The translations under genes were made by a program, and so were the position numbers. Source: Inquilinus limosus DSM 16000 (GTDB lineage: Bacteria > Pseudomonadota > Alphaproteobacteria > DSM-16000 > Inquilinaceae). Taken from it: 64,000 nt of DNA. The stretch spans positions 434,001-498,000 of the forward strand of contig NZ_AUHM01000001.1 of assembly GCF_000423185.1 (NCBI RefSeq). Reading direction: 5' to 3'. Below are positions 25,895-35,182 of the stretch, one piece after another; the first letter of the stretch is position 1; each line of letters opens with the position of its first letter. The notes below the pieces were generated by a model. That model saw nothing but the letters and a program-made list of their open reading frames with translations, was not told the DNA's origin and did not search any database.

Positions 25895-27064
25895 ATGCAG
25901 AATTCGACGATCCGCCGCGCCTGCTTTGTCTGCGGCTCGACCGAAGGCGAGACGGTGTTCGAAACGGCGATGGATGTCTGCGGCCTCGGCCGCGTCACCT
26001 ACGCCCTGCGCTGCTGCTCCGGCTGCGGCCTGACGCTGCAGGACCCCGCGGTCTCGCCCGAGACCATGCTGCGCCAGTATCAGACCTTCTCGAACTACAC
26101 CGCCTTCGGCAGCGGCGAGCCGCCGCTGATCGACACCGCTCGCCGGATGATCACCATGGTCCAGGCCGAGGGCGTGCGGCCGGGCCGGATGTACGATGTC
26201 GGCGCGTCGAGCGGGTCGATGCTGTGGCATTTCCGCAAGCTGGGCTGGACCGTGGCCGGCTGCGATCTGTCGCCGAAGGCGTGCGAGCAGGCGCGCGAGC
26301 GCAACGGCATCGATGTCGACCTGGGCGGCGACGAGGAAACGCTGCCGCATCGCGGCGGCCAGGACCTGATCACCTTCTCGCATGTGCTGGAGCACGTCTA
26401 CGATCCGTCGGCGACGCTGCGACGCGTCCACGCCGCGCTGGCGCCCGAGGGCCTGCTGCTGCTCGAGGTGCCCTGCCTGGCCGCGCCGGAGGTCAACCCG
26501 CCGGGCCTGTTCATGATGGAGCACGTCAACTATTTCGACGAGACCTCACTGGCCAACCTGCTGACCCGCACGGGCTTCGGCATCCTGCAGGCGCCGGTCA
26601 CGGTCGACCACTACCCCTACCCCGTGATCACGGTCCTGGCCCGCAAGCAGACGCCGCAGCCCGACGCGCCGCTGATCGACGGCGTCGCCAAGAACCGCGC
26701 CTTCTGCCGGGCCTACGGCGATGTCGAGAAGAAGCGCTGGGGCGCGGTCGAGGAGCGGATTCGGGCCGGGATCCGGCCGGGCGAGGAGGTCTATGTCTGG
26801 GGCGCCGGGCTGCACACCTCGACCATGCTGGAGCGGACCTCGCTCGAGAGCCATGCCCGGATCCTCGGGATCACCGACCGCGATCCGCAGAAGCACGGGC
26901 ACGGCCTGGGCTCCCATGTCGTGATCCCGCCCGACGACGTGCTGCGCAGCGGCCGCAAGGTCGTGATCTCCAGCTTCCCGTCGGAGCGGCAGATCGGCGA
27001 GGGGCTGCTGCAGGCCGGCGTTCCCCGCGACATGATCGTGTCGCCGCACGGCCAGTTCGCCTGA
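25895..27064 (+). CDS. C-methyltransferase-type SAM methyltransferase with zinc-binding N-terminus
   Basis: The protein has 389 residues in three parts. The N-terminal zinc-binding domain has paired cysteines CFVCG and CSGCG (about residues 10-45). The Rossmann methyltransferase core has YDVGASSGSML (motif I, near residue 100) and ITFSHVLEHVYDP. The C-terminal domain (about 255-389) has YVWGAGLHTSTML, a second Rossmann-like fold as in sugar C-methyltransferases of the NovU/TylC3 type. Such enzymes methylate keto-deoxysugar nucleotides. No other deoxysugar genes are nearby, so the substrate is unknown. ATG at 25895 follows GAGGGG; TTG at 25892 is an alternative start. Confidence 0.8.
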   Translation: MQNSTIRRACFVCGSTEGETVFETAMDVCGLGRVTYALRCCSGCGLTLQDPAVSPETMLRQYQTFSNYTAFGSGEPPLIDTARRMITMVQAEGVRPGRMYDVGASSGSMLWHFRKLGWTVAGCDLSPKACEQARERNGIDVDLGGDEETLPHRGGQDLITFSHVLEHVYDPSATLRRVHAALAPEGLLLLEVPCLAAPEVNPPGLFMMEHVNYFDETSLANLLTRTGFGILQAPVTVDHYPYPVITVLARKQTPQPDAPLIDGVAKNRAFCRAYGDVEKKRWGAVEERIRAGIRPGEEVYVWGAGLHTSTMLERTSLESHARILGITDRDPQKHGHGLGSHVVIPPDDVLRSGRKVVISSFPSERQIGEGLLQAGVPRDMIVSPHGQFA

Positions 27065-27331
27065 TGCAGCCGGGGCGGAGCGATCCCGAGGGCGTCAGCT
27101 GGATTGCTTCGCCCGCCCTGCCTTCCGCAATGTCGACTTCTATCGAAATTCAATAGCAGCCGCGTCAAAACGACCACCCCCAAAATTATCTTAAGTTAAT
27201 TTCTGAAAATATACGACTGAGCACCACGGCTGCCCCTTTATAGTTGCCGCGAATAGCGGCTTCAACAACATACCTGCCATCGCTCTCCCGCGAATCCGAA
27301 ACAATGCGGCCCCGGAAGCGATGACGGTATT
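27065..27331. promoter_or_regulatory. AT-rich region upstream of the Crp/Fnr regulator
   Basis: The segment 27140-27240 (CAAAATTATCTTAAGTTAATTTC and following) is far more AT-rich than its flanks and probably contains the promoter of the downstream regulator gene. CTTAAG sits in its centre. No precise promoter elements can be assigned. Confidence 0.4.
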
Positions 27332-28132
27332 GTGACGCCCTCGAATCAGGAATTCGCAGCGGATGCTCTGCGCCGGCTGGCGATTTCAGGACCTGCAAGC
27401 CGCAACGGGGCGTTCGTGGAGAATAGTCTGGGGTCGCGGGGTCCAGGTTCGTCCGGGCCGTCGCAGAATCTGATCTCGCTGCTGCACCTTTCCTCGGCCG
27501 ATCTGCGGCAGACGACCGCGAAGGCCGGCCAGGAGATCTGGCCGCAGGACCGGCCGGACCCGCCGGTCGTCCACGTCACCGCAGGCTGGTCCGCCCGCAC
27601 TCGGCAACTGCCCGGCGGGGCGCGGCAGATCGTCCGCTTCCTGCTGCCCGGCGACGTCGCGGGCCTGCACTCCCAGTTCCTCGGCGCCTCGATCAGCGCG
27701 CTCCAGGCCATCACCGACGTGTCGCTGGTGGAGATCCGCCCCGGCCGGCTGCGCGACCGGATCCGGCAGGCGCCCGAGCTCGGCTACGAGATCGGCCTTC
27801 TGGCGGCGCGCGAGAAGCGTGACCTCGAAGACCTTCTGCTGGCCATGGGCCAGGACAGCGGCCTGGGCAAGGTGGCGTTCCTGCTGACCGCCCTGTTCCA
27901 GCGCGGAATGCGCGCCGGGCTGGTCTCCGGCTCGGTCCTGTCCTTCCCCCTGACCCAACGGCATATCGGCGACGCGCTGGGGCTGTCCGTGGTCCACGTC
28001 AACCGGATGCTGCAGCAGCTGCAGCGCGAGGGGCTGATCCGGCTGAAGCGCGGCCGTCTGGAGATGCTGGACGAACGGGCGCTGGCGGCACTGGGCCATG
28101 TGCCCGCGCGTCGGGACGAGGCAGGCTCCTGA
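27332..28132 (+). CDS. Crp/Fnr-family transcriptional regulator
   Basis: The protein has 266 residues. The N-terminal cyclic-nucleotide-binding-like jelly roll (about residues 50-150) includes GGARQIVRFLLPGDVAGLHS. A dimerisation helix follows, then a C-terminal winged helix of the HTH_Crp_2 type with recognition region LTQRHIGDALGLSVVHVNRML (about 212-232). There are no N-terminal iron-sulfur cysteines, so it is not an Fnr-type oxygen sensor; the effector is unknown. This subgroup, with LPGD and FLGA motifs, is common in alphaproteobacteria and often affects envelope or stress genes. The start is GTG at 27332, with about 40 poorly conserved residues before the domain; an internal start is possible. 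Confidence 0.85.
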   Translation: MTPSNQEFAADALRRLAISGPASRNGAFVENSLGSRGPGSSGPSQNLISLLHLSSADLRQTTAKAGQEIWPQDRPDPPVVHVTAGWSARTRQLPGGARQIVRFLLPGDVAGLHSQFLGASISALQAITDVSLVEIRPGRLRDRIRQAPELGYEIGLLAAREKRDLEDLLLAMGQDSGLGKVAFLLTALFQRGMRAGLVSGSVLSFPLTQRHIGDALGLSVVHVNRMLQQLQREGLIRLKRGRLEMLDERALAALGHVPARRDEAGS

Positions 28133-28135
28133 GCC

Positions 28136-28609
28136 TCAGGCCGGCCGCGGAGGGCTGCGCCTGAGGCGCACCACGGCGGCGTCGAGCGCCGACAGGAACG
28201 CCGATTTGTCCCTGGCCGACATCGGCCTGTTGCCGCCGCCGACCGCGCCCATGGCGCGCAGATCCGCCATCAGCGCCCGGCTGGCCAGGGCCATGCCGAT
28301 CGAATCCTTGGTGAAGGGCCGGCCGGTCGGGCCGATCACCATCGCCCCCGCCTTCAGGCATCGGTCGGCCAGCGGGATATCGGCGGTGACGACGATGTCC
28401 GCCGGCCCGGCGCGCTCGGCGATCCAGTCGTCGGCCGCGTCGAAGCCCTCGCCGACGATCACCAGCCGGATGCGCGGGTCGCGCGGCACCATCACCCCGC
28501 CATTGGTGACGACGAAGACGTCCAGCCCATAGCGCTCGGCGACGCGGTAGATCTCCGCCTTCACCGGGCAGGCATCGGCGTCGACGAGGATGCGGATCGG
28601 GTCGGTCAC
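28136..28609 (-). CDS. UPF0178 (YaiI/YqxD, DUF188) protein
   Basis: The 157-residue protein starts at GTG 28609. It opens with [20 protein letters not shown], the family signature, and carries [15 protein letters not shown] and later [15 protein letters not shown]. The acidic residues of VDAD and TADIP suggest a PIN-like/NYN-type nuclease fold with metal-binding aspartates, but no function is proven for the family. The gene is convergent with the Crp/Fnr gene (3 nt between stops) and divergent from topoisomerase IB, with starts about 95 nt apart. Confidence 0.9.
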   Translation of the reverse strand: MTDPIRILVDADACPVKAEIYRVAERYGLDVFVVTNGGVMVPRDPRIRLVIVGEGFDAADDWIAERAGPADIVVTADIPLADRCLKAGAMVIGPTGRPFTKDSIGMALASRALMADLRAMGAVGGGNRPMSARDKSAFLSALDAAVVRLRRSPPRPA

Positions 28610-28704
28610 GGGCGGCGGCGCGGCTGCGGGTCGGGACCGGAACCATAGCGGCGGCGGTGCCGTTGGTCCAAGCGCCGTTCCCTGCCGAGAACCAGCTTCC
28701 CCGC

Positions 28705-29775
28705 ATGGCCGACACCGCAGCACTGCCGGGCACGCTGCCCGACCCGTCCCCGCCCGCGCAGGCGAAGGCCCATGGGCTGCGTTACGTCTCCGACACGGAA
28801 CCCGGCATCCGGCGGCGCCGGTCGGGCAAGGGATTCGCCTACCGGATGCCCGACGGGCAGCCGGTGCGGGACAAGGCGACACTGAAGCGCATCGCTAGGC
28901 TCGCCATCCCGCCCGCCTACACCGATGTCTGGATCTGCCTCGACCCGCAGGGCCATCTGCAGGCCACCGGGCGCGACCAGCGCGGCCGCAAGCAGTACCG
29001 CTACCATCCGCGCTGGAAGGAGGTGCGGTCAGAGACGAAGTACAACCGCATGGTCGCCTTCGGCCGCGCCCTGCCCCGCATCCGCAAGCGCGTCGATGCC
29101 GACCTGGCGCAGCGCGGCCTGACCCGGACCAAGGTCCTGGCGGCGATCGTGCGGTTGCTGGAAACGACGCTGATCCGCGTCGGCAACGACGAATACGCCA
29201 AGGCGAACAAGAGCTTCGGCCTGACCACGCTGCACAAGCGGCATGCCGATGTCGAGGGCGGCGCCGTGTATTTCGAGTTCCACGGCAAGGGCGGCCGGCT
29301 GCACCGCACCGGCTTCCGCGACCGCCGCGTCGCCCGCATCGTCCGCTCCTGCCAGGACCTGCCCGGCCACCGGCTGTTCCAGTATGTCGACGAAACGGGC
29401 GAGCGGCATTCGGTCGGCTCGGACGATGTGAACGACTATCTGCGCGAGATCACCGGCCAGGACTTCACCGCCAAGGACTTCCGCACCTGGGCCGGCACGC
29501 TATTCGCCGCCCGGCTGCTGTCGGCCGCCGATCCCGAGGCGCCGCCGACCAAGGCCGAGGTGGTGCGCTGCATCAAGCAGGTGGCCGAGCAGCTGGGCAA
29601 CACGCCGGCGGTGTGCCGCGCCTGCTATGTCCACCCGGAGATCGTCGAGGCCTATCTCGACGGCCGCCTGGCCACGACCCTGCGCTGGCCGCCCGGCGAC
29701 GACACGGACGGCCGCCGCGGCGAGGCCGCGCTGCTGCGCTTCCTGAAGCGGCTGGAGGCCGGGCCGGCCGGCTGA
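28705..29775 (+). CDS. DNA topoisomerase IB (poxvirus type)
   Basis: The 356-residue enzyme relaxes supercoils through a 3'-phosphotyrosyl intermediate. Family marks include [20 protein letters not shown] at the N-terminus, [22 protein letters not shown], the catalytic arginine/lysine region [18 protein letters not shown], and the nucleophile Y308 in [14 protein letters not shown] at 28705 was chosen, since the 16 residues before it in frame are not conserved. Bacterial IB enzymes are accessory to topoisomerase I. The gene is monocistronic; no terminator is evident. Confidence 0.95.
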   Translation: MADTAALPGTLPDPSPPAQAKAHGLRYVSDTEPGIRRRRSGKGFAYRMPDGQPVRDKATLKRIARLAIPPAYTDVWICLDPQGHLQATGRDQRGRKQYRYHPRWKEVRSETKYNRMVAFGRALPRIRKRVDADLAQRGLTRTKVLAAIVRLLETTLIRVGNDEYAKANKSFGLTTLHKRHADVEGGAVYFEFHGKGGRLHRTGFRDRRVARIVRSCQDLPGHRLFQYVDETGERHSVGSDDVNDYLREITGQDFTAKDFRTWAGTLFAARLLSAADPEAPPTKAEVVRCIKQVAEQLGNTPAVCRACYVHPEIVEAYLDGRLATTLRWPPGDDTDGRRGEAALLRFLKRLEAGPAG

Positions 29776-29963
29776 TCCCGGCCCCTTCCTTACAAATCGT
29801 TCAGGCGCGGAAAACGGCTTGACCGCTGCGCTTCGCGGCGCGATATCGCCCGTGTCGAGGCCAGTTCCCGATGCAATCAAGGATCCGCCGCTCCGATGAG
29901 CACGCCCAGTCGACCTAGCGCGACTCTGCCGGCGCCGACGCAGCGAGCCTGACCCCCGGGTCC

Positions 29964-30007
29964 GGTTCACCTCGTCGCGGCCGGGCCGCGCCGGTGCGAG
30001 GTGAACC
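29964..30007 (+). promoter_or_regulatory. Nested stem-loop in the leader of the ABC transporter operon
   Basis: A perfect 11-bp outer stem (GGTTCACCTCG/CGAGGTGAACC) encloses an inner GC stem (CGCGG/CCGCG). It ends immediately before the ATG of a 25-codon open frame and lies about 160 nt upstream of the transporter start. It could act as an attenuator or a ligand-responsive leader; it matches no riboswitch consensus I can recall. The rest of 29776-30168 shows no gene. Confidence 0.5.
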
Positions 30008-30085
30008 ATGAAGCACCAGTCTTTCGATCTCCGTCGACGCTATCGGCGCCTCTCTCTGGAGGGCGACGACCGAAGGCGAGGCTGA
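30008..30085 (+). CDS. Possible 25-residue arginine-rich leader peptide
   Basis: A short frame ATG...TGA directly after the nested stem-loop encodes a 25-residue peptide with eight arginines (RRRYRR near the middle, DDRRRG at the end). A basic leader between a hairpin and a transporter gene suggests translation-coupled attenuation. No clear Shine-Dalgarno is visible other than GAGGTGAACC, which is also the right arm of the stem, so folding would occlude it. Chance occurrence cannot be excluded. Confidence 0.3.
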   Translation: MKHQSFDLRRRYRRLSLEGDDRRRG

Positions 30086-30168
30086 CGCCGGCGCTCACCG
30101 GCCGTTCCGCGCCGCACATCCCCACGGATGCGCGGTGATTGCGACCGCCTGCCTTCCGGACGGACATC

Positions 30169-31965
30169 ATGACCTTGCACCACCCCGCCCGCGTGGATCG
30201 GATGATCCACGCTTCAATAGCCCGTGGTTCGACTTGGGTCGAACCACGGGCGGAGCGTCCGCGCTATCTGCCCAATCTCTGGGACCTGGTGGCGTTCTCC
30301 CTCGTCTTCGGCGCCATCGTGCTGGTCGCGCATGGCGGCCGCGCCACCCTGGCGCCGCTGGCCGGTCTCGAGCAGACGCCGATCTCGCTCGACCCGCTGG
30401 CCCTGCCCGACTACGCGCTGCGCACCACCCTGCGCATGCTGGCGGCGATCGTCGCCTCGCTGGTCTTCACCTTCGTGACCGCCACCGCCGCGGCCAAGAG
30501 CCGGCGGGCGGAGATGGTGCTGATCCCGCTGCTGGACATCCTGCAGTCGGTGCCGGTGCTGGGCTTCCTGTCCTTCACCGTCGCCGGCTTCATGGCCCTG
30601 TTCCCGGGCCAGGTGCTGGGCGTCGAATGCGCCGCGGTCTTCGCCATCTTCACCTCCCAGGCCTGGAACATGACCTTCAGCTTCTACCAGTCGCTGAAGA
30701 CGGTGCCGCGCGACCTGGACGAGGCCAGCCGCAGCTTCCGCCTGTCGCCCTGGCAGCGCTTCTGGCGCCTGGAGGTGCCCTTCGCCATGCCCGGCCTGGT
30801 GTGGAACACGATGATGTCGATGTCGGGCGGCTGGTTCTTCGTGGTGGCGTCGGAGGCGATCTCGGTCGGCGACACCACCATCACCCTGCCCGGCGTCGGC
30901 TCCTATGTCGCCGCGGCGATCGACCGGCGCGACCTGGCCGCCGTCGGCTGGGCGGTGCTGGTGATGGGCGCGGTGATCCTGGCCTATGACCAGCTGCTGT
31001 TCCGGCCGCTGGTGGCCTGGGCCGAGAAGTTCCGCTTCGAGCAGTCGGCCGGCACCAGCGCCCCGCGCTCCTGGCTGCTGGACCTGGCGCAGCGGACCCG
31101 GCTGTTCCAGCTGGCGCTGTCGCCGATCGGCCTCCTGGTCCGCACCGTGTCGCGCCGGCGCTTCGCCTTCATCCCGGCCGGGACCGCCGGCGACGGCGTG
31201 GTGGCGCGGGTCTGGTCCAGCCGCTGGGCCGACTGGGGCTTCATCGCCCTGCTGCTGGCGGCGATCGCCTATGCCCTGTGGCAGATCATCGGCTTCGTGG
31301 CGACGGAGCTGAGCTGGAGCGATGCCGCCGAGGCGGTGCTGCTGGGCGTCTTCACCCTGATCCGGGTGGTGGTGCTGATCGCGCTGGCGACGCTGGTCTG
31401 GGTGCCCGTCGGCGTCTGGGTCGGGCTGCGCCCGCGCGTGGCCGAGCGGGTGCAGCCGCTGGCCCAGTTCCTGGCCGCCTTCCCGGCCAACATCGCCTTT
31501 CCCTTCGCGGTGGTGGCGATCGTCCGGCTGGGCCTGGACCCGGACGTCTGGCTGGCGCCGCTGATGGTGCTGGGCACCCAGTGGTACATCCTGTTCAACG
31601 TCATCGCCGGCGCCAGCGCCTTCCCGACCGACCTGAGGGAGGCCGCGTCCAGCTTCCGCATCCGCGGCTGGAACTGGTGGCGGAAGGTGATCCTGCCCGG
31701 GATCTTCCCCTACTACGTCACCGGGGCGCTCACGGCCAGCGGCGGGTCCTGGAACGCCAGCATCGTCGCCGAGGTGGCGAGCTGGGGTGACACCACCCTG
31801 ACCGCCCATGGCCTCGGCGCCTACATCGCCCAGGCCACCGCCGCCGGCGACTATCCGCGCATCGTGCTCGGCATCGCCGTGATGTCGGTCTTCGTCACCC
31901 TGTTCAACCGGCTGCTGTGGCGGCCGCTCTTCACCTTCGCCGCCCGCCGGCTGCGCCTCGACTGA
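30169..31965 (+). CDS. ABC transporter permease, duplicated anion-type (NitT/TauT-like)
   Basis: The inner-membrane permease of about 598 residues has two tandem BPD_transp_1 domains: roughly residues 70-260 and 370-590, each with several helices and an EAA-type loop (EASRSFRLSPWQRFWRLEVP and EAASSFRIRGWNWWRKVILP). This duplicated type corresponds to COG4986 and pairs with an ATPase that carries a C-terminal extension, encoded 11 nt downstream. No solute-binding protein gene is present, as is usual for the type, and the substrate is unknown. ATG at 30169 is used; ATG at 30202 lies inside a hairpin and is equally possible. Confidence 0.85.
   Translation: MTLHHPARVDRMIHASIARGSTWVEPRAERPRYLPNLWDLVAFSLVFGAIVLVAHGGRATLAPLAGLEQTPISLDPLALPDYALRTTLRMLAAIVASLVFTFVTATAAAKSRRAEMVLIPLLDILQSVPVLGFLSFTVAGFMALFPGQVLGVECAAVFAIFTSQAWNMTFSFYQSLKTVPRDLDEASRSFRLSPWQRFWRLEVPFAMPGLVWNTMMSMSGGWFFVVASEAISVGDTTITLPGVGSYVAAAIDRRDLAAVGWAVLVMGAVILAYDQLLFRPLVAWAEKFRFEQSAGTSAPRSWLLDLAQRTRLFQLALSPIGLLVRTVSRRRFAFIPAGTAGDGVVARVWSSRWADWGFIALLLAAIAYALWQIIGFVATELSWSDAAEAVLLGVFTLIRVVVLIALATLVWVPVGVWVGLRPRVAERVQPLAQFLAAFPANIAFPFAVVAIVRLGLDPDVWLAPLMVLGTQWYILFNVIAGASAFPTDLREAASSFRIRGWNWWRKVILPGIFPYYVTGALTASGGSWNASIVAEVASWGDTTLTAHGLGAYIAQATAAGDYPRIVLGIAVMSVFVTLFNRLLWRPLFTFAARRLRLD
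30191..30250 (+). repeat. Two consecutive perfect hairpins at the permease start
   Basis: First hairpin 30191-30212: GCGTGGATC, loop GGAT, GATCCACGC; it contains the in-frame ATG at 30202. Second hairpin 30221-30250: 13-bp arms CCCGTGGTTCGAC/GTCGAACCACGGG with loop TTGG. Both fall within or at the start of the permease coding frame and could control translation, or be an inserted palindromic repeat. Confidence 0.7.
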
Positions 31966-31976
31966 GGGCCACGACC

Positions 31977-33317
31977 ATGTTCGACACCACTCTTCTTCGT
32001 CCGACCGCCAAGCCCGCCAACGACAATCCGATCCTGATCGACGTCGCCGGCGTCCGGCAGGCCTATCACAAGAGCGACAACGCCGACCTGCTGGTGCTGG
32101 ACGACGTCTCGCTGACCATCCGCGAGGGCGAGATCGTCGGGCTGCTCGGCCGCTCCGGCTCCGGCAAGTCCTCGCTGCTGCGGATCATCGCCGGGCTGGT
32201 GCCGCCGACCGCCGGCGCCGTCACCTGGTGCGGCCGCCCGGTCGCCGGCCCGTCCGACGGCCTGTCGATGGTGTTCCAGAGCTTCGCCCTGTTCCCCTGG
32301 CTGACCGTGCTGCAGAACGTCGAGATCGGGCTGGAGGCCCAGGGCATCCCGGCGGCGGAGCGGCGGCGCCGGGCGCTGGAGGCGATCGACCTGATCGGCC
32401 TCGACGGCTTCGAGAGCGCCTATCCGAAGGAGCTGTCGGGCGGCATGCGCCAGCGCGTCGGTTTCGCCCGCGCCCTGGTCGTGCATCCGCGCCTCATGCT
32501 GATGGACGAGCCGTTTTCGGCCCTCGACGTGCTGACGGCGGAGACGCTGCGCACCGACCTGATCGACCTGTGGATGGAGGGCCGGCTGCCGATCAAGTCG
32601 ATCCTGATGGTCACGCACAACATCGAGGAGGCGATCCTGATGTGCGACCGCGTCCTGATCTTCTCCTCCAACCCCGGCCGGGTGGCGGCAGAGATCAGGA
32701 TCGACCTGCCGCATCCGCGCAACCGCCTGGACCCGGAGTTCCGGCGGATGGTCGACGACATCTACGCGCGCATGACCAACCGCGAGCCGGAGAAGGCCGG
32801 GCCGAAGGCGGGCTTCCACGGCACCGGCATCGGCATGGAGCTGCCGCATGTCTCGACCAACCTGATGTCGGGCCTGATGGAGGCGCTGGCCGCCCCGCCC
32901 TACAACGGCCGGGCCGACCTGCCGGACCTGGCGGCGACACTCCAGATGGAGGCGGACGAGTTGTTCCCGATCGCCGAAGCCCTGCAGCTCATGCGCTTCG
33001 CCGAACTGGCGGACGGCGACATCCACCTGACCGACCATGGACGACTGTTCGTCGAGTCCGACGTCGACCAGCGCAAGCGGCTGTTCGCGGCGCATCTGCT
33101 GGCGCATGTGCCGATCGCGGCCCTGATCCGGCGGGTGCTGGACGAGCGGCCGAGCCACCGCGCGCCGCGGCTGCGCTTCACCGAGGAGCTGGAGGATTTC
33201 ATGTCCGAAGACAGGGCGGAGGAAACCCTTCGCGCCGCTGTCTCCTGGGGCCGCTACGCCGAACTCTTCGCCTATGACGGCGAGAGCGGTCAGTTCAGCC
33301 TGGAGGATCCGGCCTAA
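31977..33317 (+). CDS. ABC transporter ATP-binding protein with AAA-associated C-terminal domain
   Basis: The protein has 446 residues. The nucleotide-binding domain covers residues 20-270 with Walker A GRSGSGKSS, Q-loop region VFQSFALFPWLTV, signature LSGGMRQR, Walker B LMLMDEP and the switch histidine in VTHNIEEA. Residues 300-440 form the AAA-associated domain (PF09821/COG4754), a winged-helix-like regulatory extension. It is co-transcribed with the duplicated permease and powers the same transporter. Its likely class is nitrate/sulfonate/taurine-type anion uptake, but the specificity of this C-terminally extended group is not established. Confidence 0.9.
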   Translation: MFDTTLLRPTAKPANDNPILIDVAGVRQAYHKSDNADLLVLDDVSLTIREGEIVGLLGRSGSGKSSLLRIIAGLVPPTAGAVTWCGRPVAGPSDGLSMVFQSFALFPWLTVLQNVEIGLEAQGIPAAERRRRALEAIDLIGLDGFESAYPKELSGGMRQRVGFARALVVHPRLMLMDEPFSALDVLTAETLRTDLIDLWMEGRLPIKSILMVTHNIEEAILMCDRVLIFSSNPGRVAAEIRIDLPHPRNRLDPEFRRMVDDIYARMTNREPEKAGPKAGFHGTGIGMELPHVSTNLMSGLMEALAAPPYNGRADLPDLAATLQMEADELFPIAEALQLMRFAELADGDIHLTDHGRLFVESDVDQRKRLFAAHLLAHVPIAALIRRVLDERPSHRAPRLRFTEELEDFMSEDRAEETLRAAVSWGRYAELFAYDGESGQFSLEDPA

Positions 33318-33331
33318 GGGAGGACCGCTCT

Positions 33332-33468
33332 TGTGTTGCCTCTCCCGCTTGCGGGAGAGGTCGGAGACGCGAAGCGGCTCCGGGTGAGGGCCCTTTGTCG
33401 AGGCCGGTGCCAGCCCTCACCCGGACGTCCTGCGGACGCCCGACCTCTCCCGCCACGCGGGAGAGGTT
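33332..33468. repeat. Palindromic intergenic repeat, CCTCTCCC/CGGGTGAGGG family
   Basis: A compound inverted repeat fills the space between two convergent genes: hairpin CCTCTCCCGC-TT-GCGGGAGAGG (33339-33360), long-range pairing of CCGGGTGAGGGC (33380-33391) with GCCCTCACCCGG (33413-33424), and a second hairpin ACCTCTCCCG-CCACG-CGGGAGAGGT (33443-33467). The element resembles alphaproteobacterial REP-like sequences and may act as a bidirectional terminator. TGTTGCCTCTCCCGC recurs exactly at 63096. Confidence 0.8.
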
Positions 33469-34699
33469 ATGGGTTATCCGTCTCTGACGACTTCGGAAAC
33501 CGCAGCAGCGACTCCAGCCCCTTCCGGCTGCGGGCCAGCAGGCGCTCGCGGGCATCGCCCTGCGGCGGATCCCCCGCGGCGCCGCGCAGCGCCGCCAGCA
33601 GCCGGTCGAGCACGATCTGCGCCTCGCCGTCATGCAGGTTGCAGGGGTCGAGGTAGAAATAGCCGTGCTCGACCTCGTGGTCGCGGACGATCACCGGCGG
33701 GTCGCCGGCGGCCAGCCGGTCGGCCACGTCCCAGGCGCCGAGGCCGGCCCCGGCCGGGTCGATCGTCACCCGCAGGCGGTCGAGCGGGTTGTCGGTCGGG
33801 TCGGGCTCGATCACCGCGGTTACGCCCGGCAGGCCGGCCAGCCCCTCGTGCCACAGCTTGAGATGGCCGTCCTCCCGCGCCCGCACCGCCGCATGGTCGC
33901 GCTTCTCCCAGGCGTCGAGCGCGGCGATGGTGCCGACCACGCCCTCCTTGCCGACCTTCATGCCGCGGCCGATGCCGCGGTTCTGCAGGAAGGCGGCGCG
34001 CACCAGGTCCTCGCGGCCGGCGACGATGCCGGCGGTCGGGCCGCCCAGGAACTTGTGCGAGCTGTAGATGGCAAGATCGGCGCCGCGGGCCAGGAAGCCG
34101 GTCAGATCGTATTCCGAGGCGGCGTCGACGATCACCGGCACGCCCTTGGCCCGGCAGATCTCGGCGAACTCCTCGAGCGGGATCTGGCCGTACTGCACCA
34201 CATGGTGGGAGACGACATAGAGCGCCGCGGCCGTGCGCTCGGTGATGGCGCCCTCCAGCTGATAGCCCTGGGCCAGGGTGGCGGTGCCGACCGGCACGAC
34301 CTTGGCGCCGGCCAGGCGCACCGCCTGGTCGACCGGGGCGCCGTAGCTGACAATGTGGCCGACCTGCAGCAGCACCTCGGTCTTGGTGAGGCCGGTCGTA
34401 TCGGGCAGCCGCTCGATCGCCAGCAGGTCGTCGCCGGTCATGGCGCCGGCCACGGCCAGGCTGATCCCGGCCGAAGCCGAGGCGGTGACGAAGCCGGCGT
34501 CCGCGCCGCAGGACCTGGCGATCCGGGCGCTGGCCTTGCGCTGCAGGTCGGTGATCTCGACGAATTGCGGCAGGATCTCGGACACGGCCTGCACCGCCTC
34601 CGGCACCACGATCGAGGCGCCCAGCGAGGTCATGGTGCCGGAGACGTTGATCACCGGGCGCAGGCCCAGGCGGCGGCGGATATCCTCGTTTGGCTTCAT
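33467..34699 (-). CDS. SelA-fold PLP enzyme, DgaE/D-glucosaminate-6-phosphate ammonia-lyase-like
   Basis: The protein has 410 residues of the fold-type I, SelA-related PLP family. The cofactor lysine is in [26 protein letters not shown] holds the pyridine-binding aspartate. The start [22 protein letters not shown] is typical. The group includes DgaE-type ammonia-lyases and proteins annotated selenocysteine-synthase-like; selenocysteine synthesis itself is unlikely because SelA is longer and no selB or selC is nearby. Pairing with an EF_0837-type amidohydrolase and a RidA protein here suggests elimination of ammonia from an amino compound made by deacylation. It lies 13 nt from the RidA gene; ATG at 34699 was chosen by family start. 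Confidence 0.82.
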   Translation of the reverse strand: MKPNEDIRRRLGLRPVINVSGTMTSLGASIVVPEAVQAVSEILPQFVEITDLQRKASARIARSCGADAGFVTASASAGISLAVAGAMTGDDLLAIERLPDTTGLTKTEVLLQVGHIVSYGAPVDQAVRLAGAKVVPVGTATLAQGYQLEGAITERTAAALYVVSHHVVQYGQIPLEEFAEICRAKGVPVIVDAASEYDLTGFLARGADLAIYSSHKFLGGPTAGIVAGREDLVRAAFLQNRGIGRGMKVGKEGVVGTIAALDAWEKRDHAAVRAREDGHLKLWHEGLAGLPGVTAVIEPDPTDNPLDRLRVTIDPAGAGLGAWDVADRLAAGDPPVIVRDHEVEHGYFYLDPCNLHDGEAQIVLDRLLAALRGAAGDPPQGDARERLLARSRKGLESLLRFPKSSETDNP

Positions 34700-34712
34700 G
34701 GGCGTGCCTCCC

Positions 34713-35180
34713 TCAGCGCGCGAACTCGACGACGGCTTCGATCTCGACGGTGATCTGCCGCGGCAGCGACCCCATGCCGACGGCCGAGCGGGCATGGCGG
34801 CCGATCTCGGGCCCGAACAGCTCGACGAACAGGTCGGAGCAGCCGTTGATCACCTCCGGATGATGCTCGAACTCCGGCACCGCATTGACCATGCCGAGCA
34901 GCTTGACGATGCCGGTGATGCGGTTCAGGTCGCCCAGCGCCTGATGCATCACCGCCAGCAGGTTGACGCCGGTCAGCCGGGCATGGCGGTAAGCGACCTC
35001 GCGATCGACCGTGGCGCCCACCTTGCCGCGATGCAGGGTGCCGTCGGCCTCCAGCGGCCCCTGCCCCGACAGGAACAGGAGTTGGCCGGAGACGCGGTGC
35101 GTCTCGAAATTGGCGACCGGCGGCGGCGCCTTGGGCAGGGTGATGCCGAGCGCGGCGAGGCGGTCGTAAACATTGGGCAT
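34713..35180 (-). CDS. RidA/YjgF-family protein
   Basis: This 155-residue protein belongs to the Rid superfamily, whose members hydrolyse reactive enamine/imine intermediates released by PLP enzymes. Visible family marks are [18 protein letters not shown] near residues 30-47, the helix with [16 protein letters not shown], and the C-terminal [20 protein letters not shown], with the conserved E in the last strand. Members with the C-terminal arginine of the archetype (usually in PxxxxVEIE context) hydrolyse imines; here R is present in [10 protein letters not shown]. Placement between a PLP ammonia-lyase-like gene and a transport operon argues for quenching the product of that enzyme. Confidence 0.88.
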   Translation of the reverse strand: MPNVYDRLAALGITLPKAPPPVANFETHRVSGQLLFLSGQGPLEADGTLHRGKVGATVDREVAYRHARLTGVNLLAVMHQALGDLNRITGIVKLLGMVNAVPEFEHHPEVINGCSDLFVELFGPEIGRHARSAVGMGSLPRQITVEIEAVVEFAR

Positions 35181-35182
35181 GA

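Noticed and set aside
29776-30168. Known guanidine (ykkC) or manganese (yybP-ykoY) riboswitch before the ABC transporter
   Set aside because: The conserved core sequences of those switches, as I recall them, are not present; only generic hairpins are seen.
33467-34699. Selenocysteine synthase SelA
   Set aside because: The protein is SelA-fold but shorter, lacks the N-terminal tRNA-binding region, and has no selB or tRNA-Sec nearby; the catabolic context favours an ammonia-lyase.
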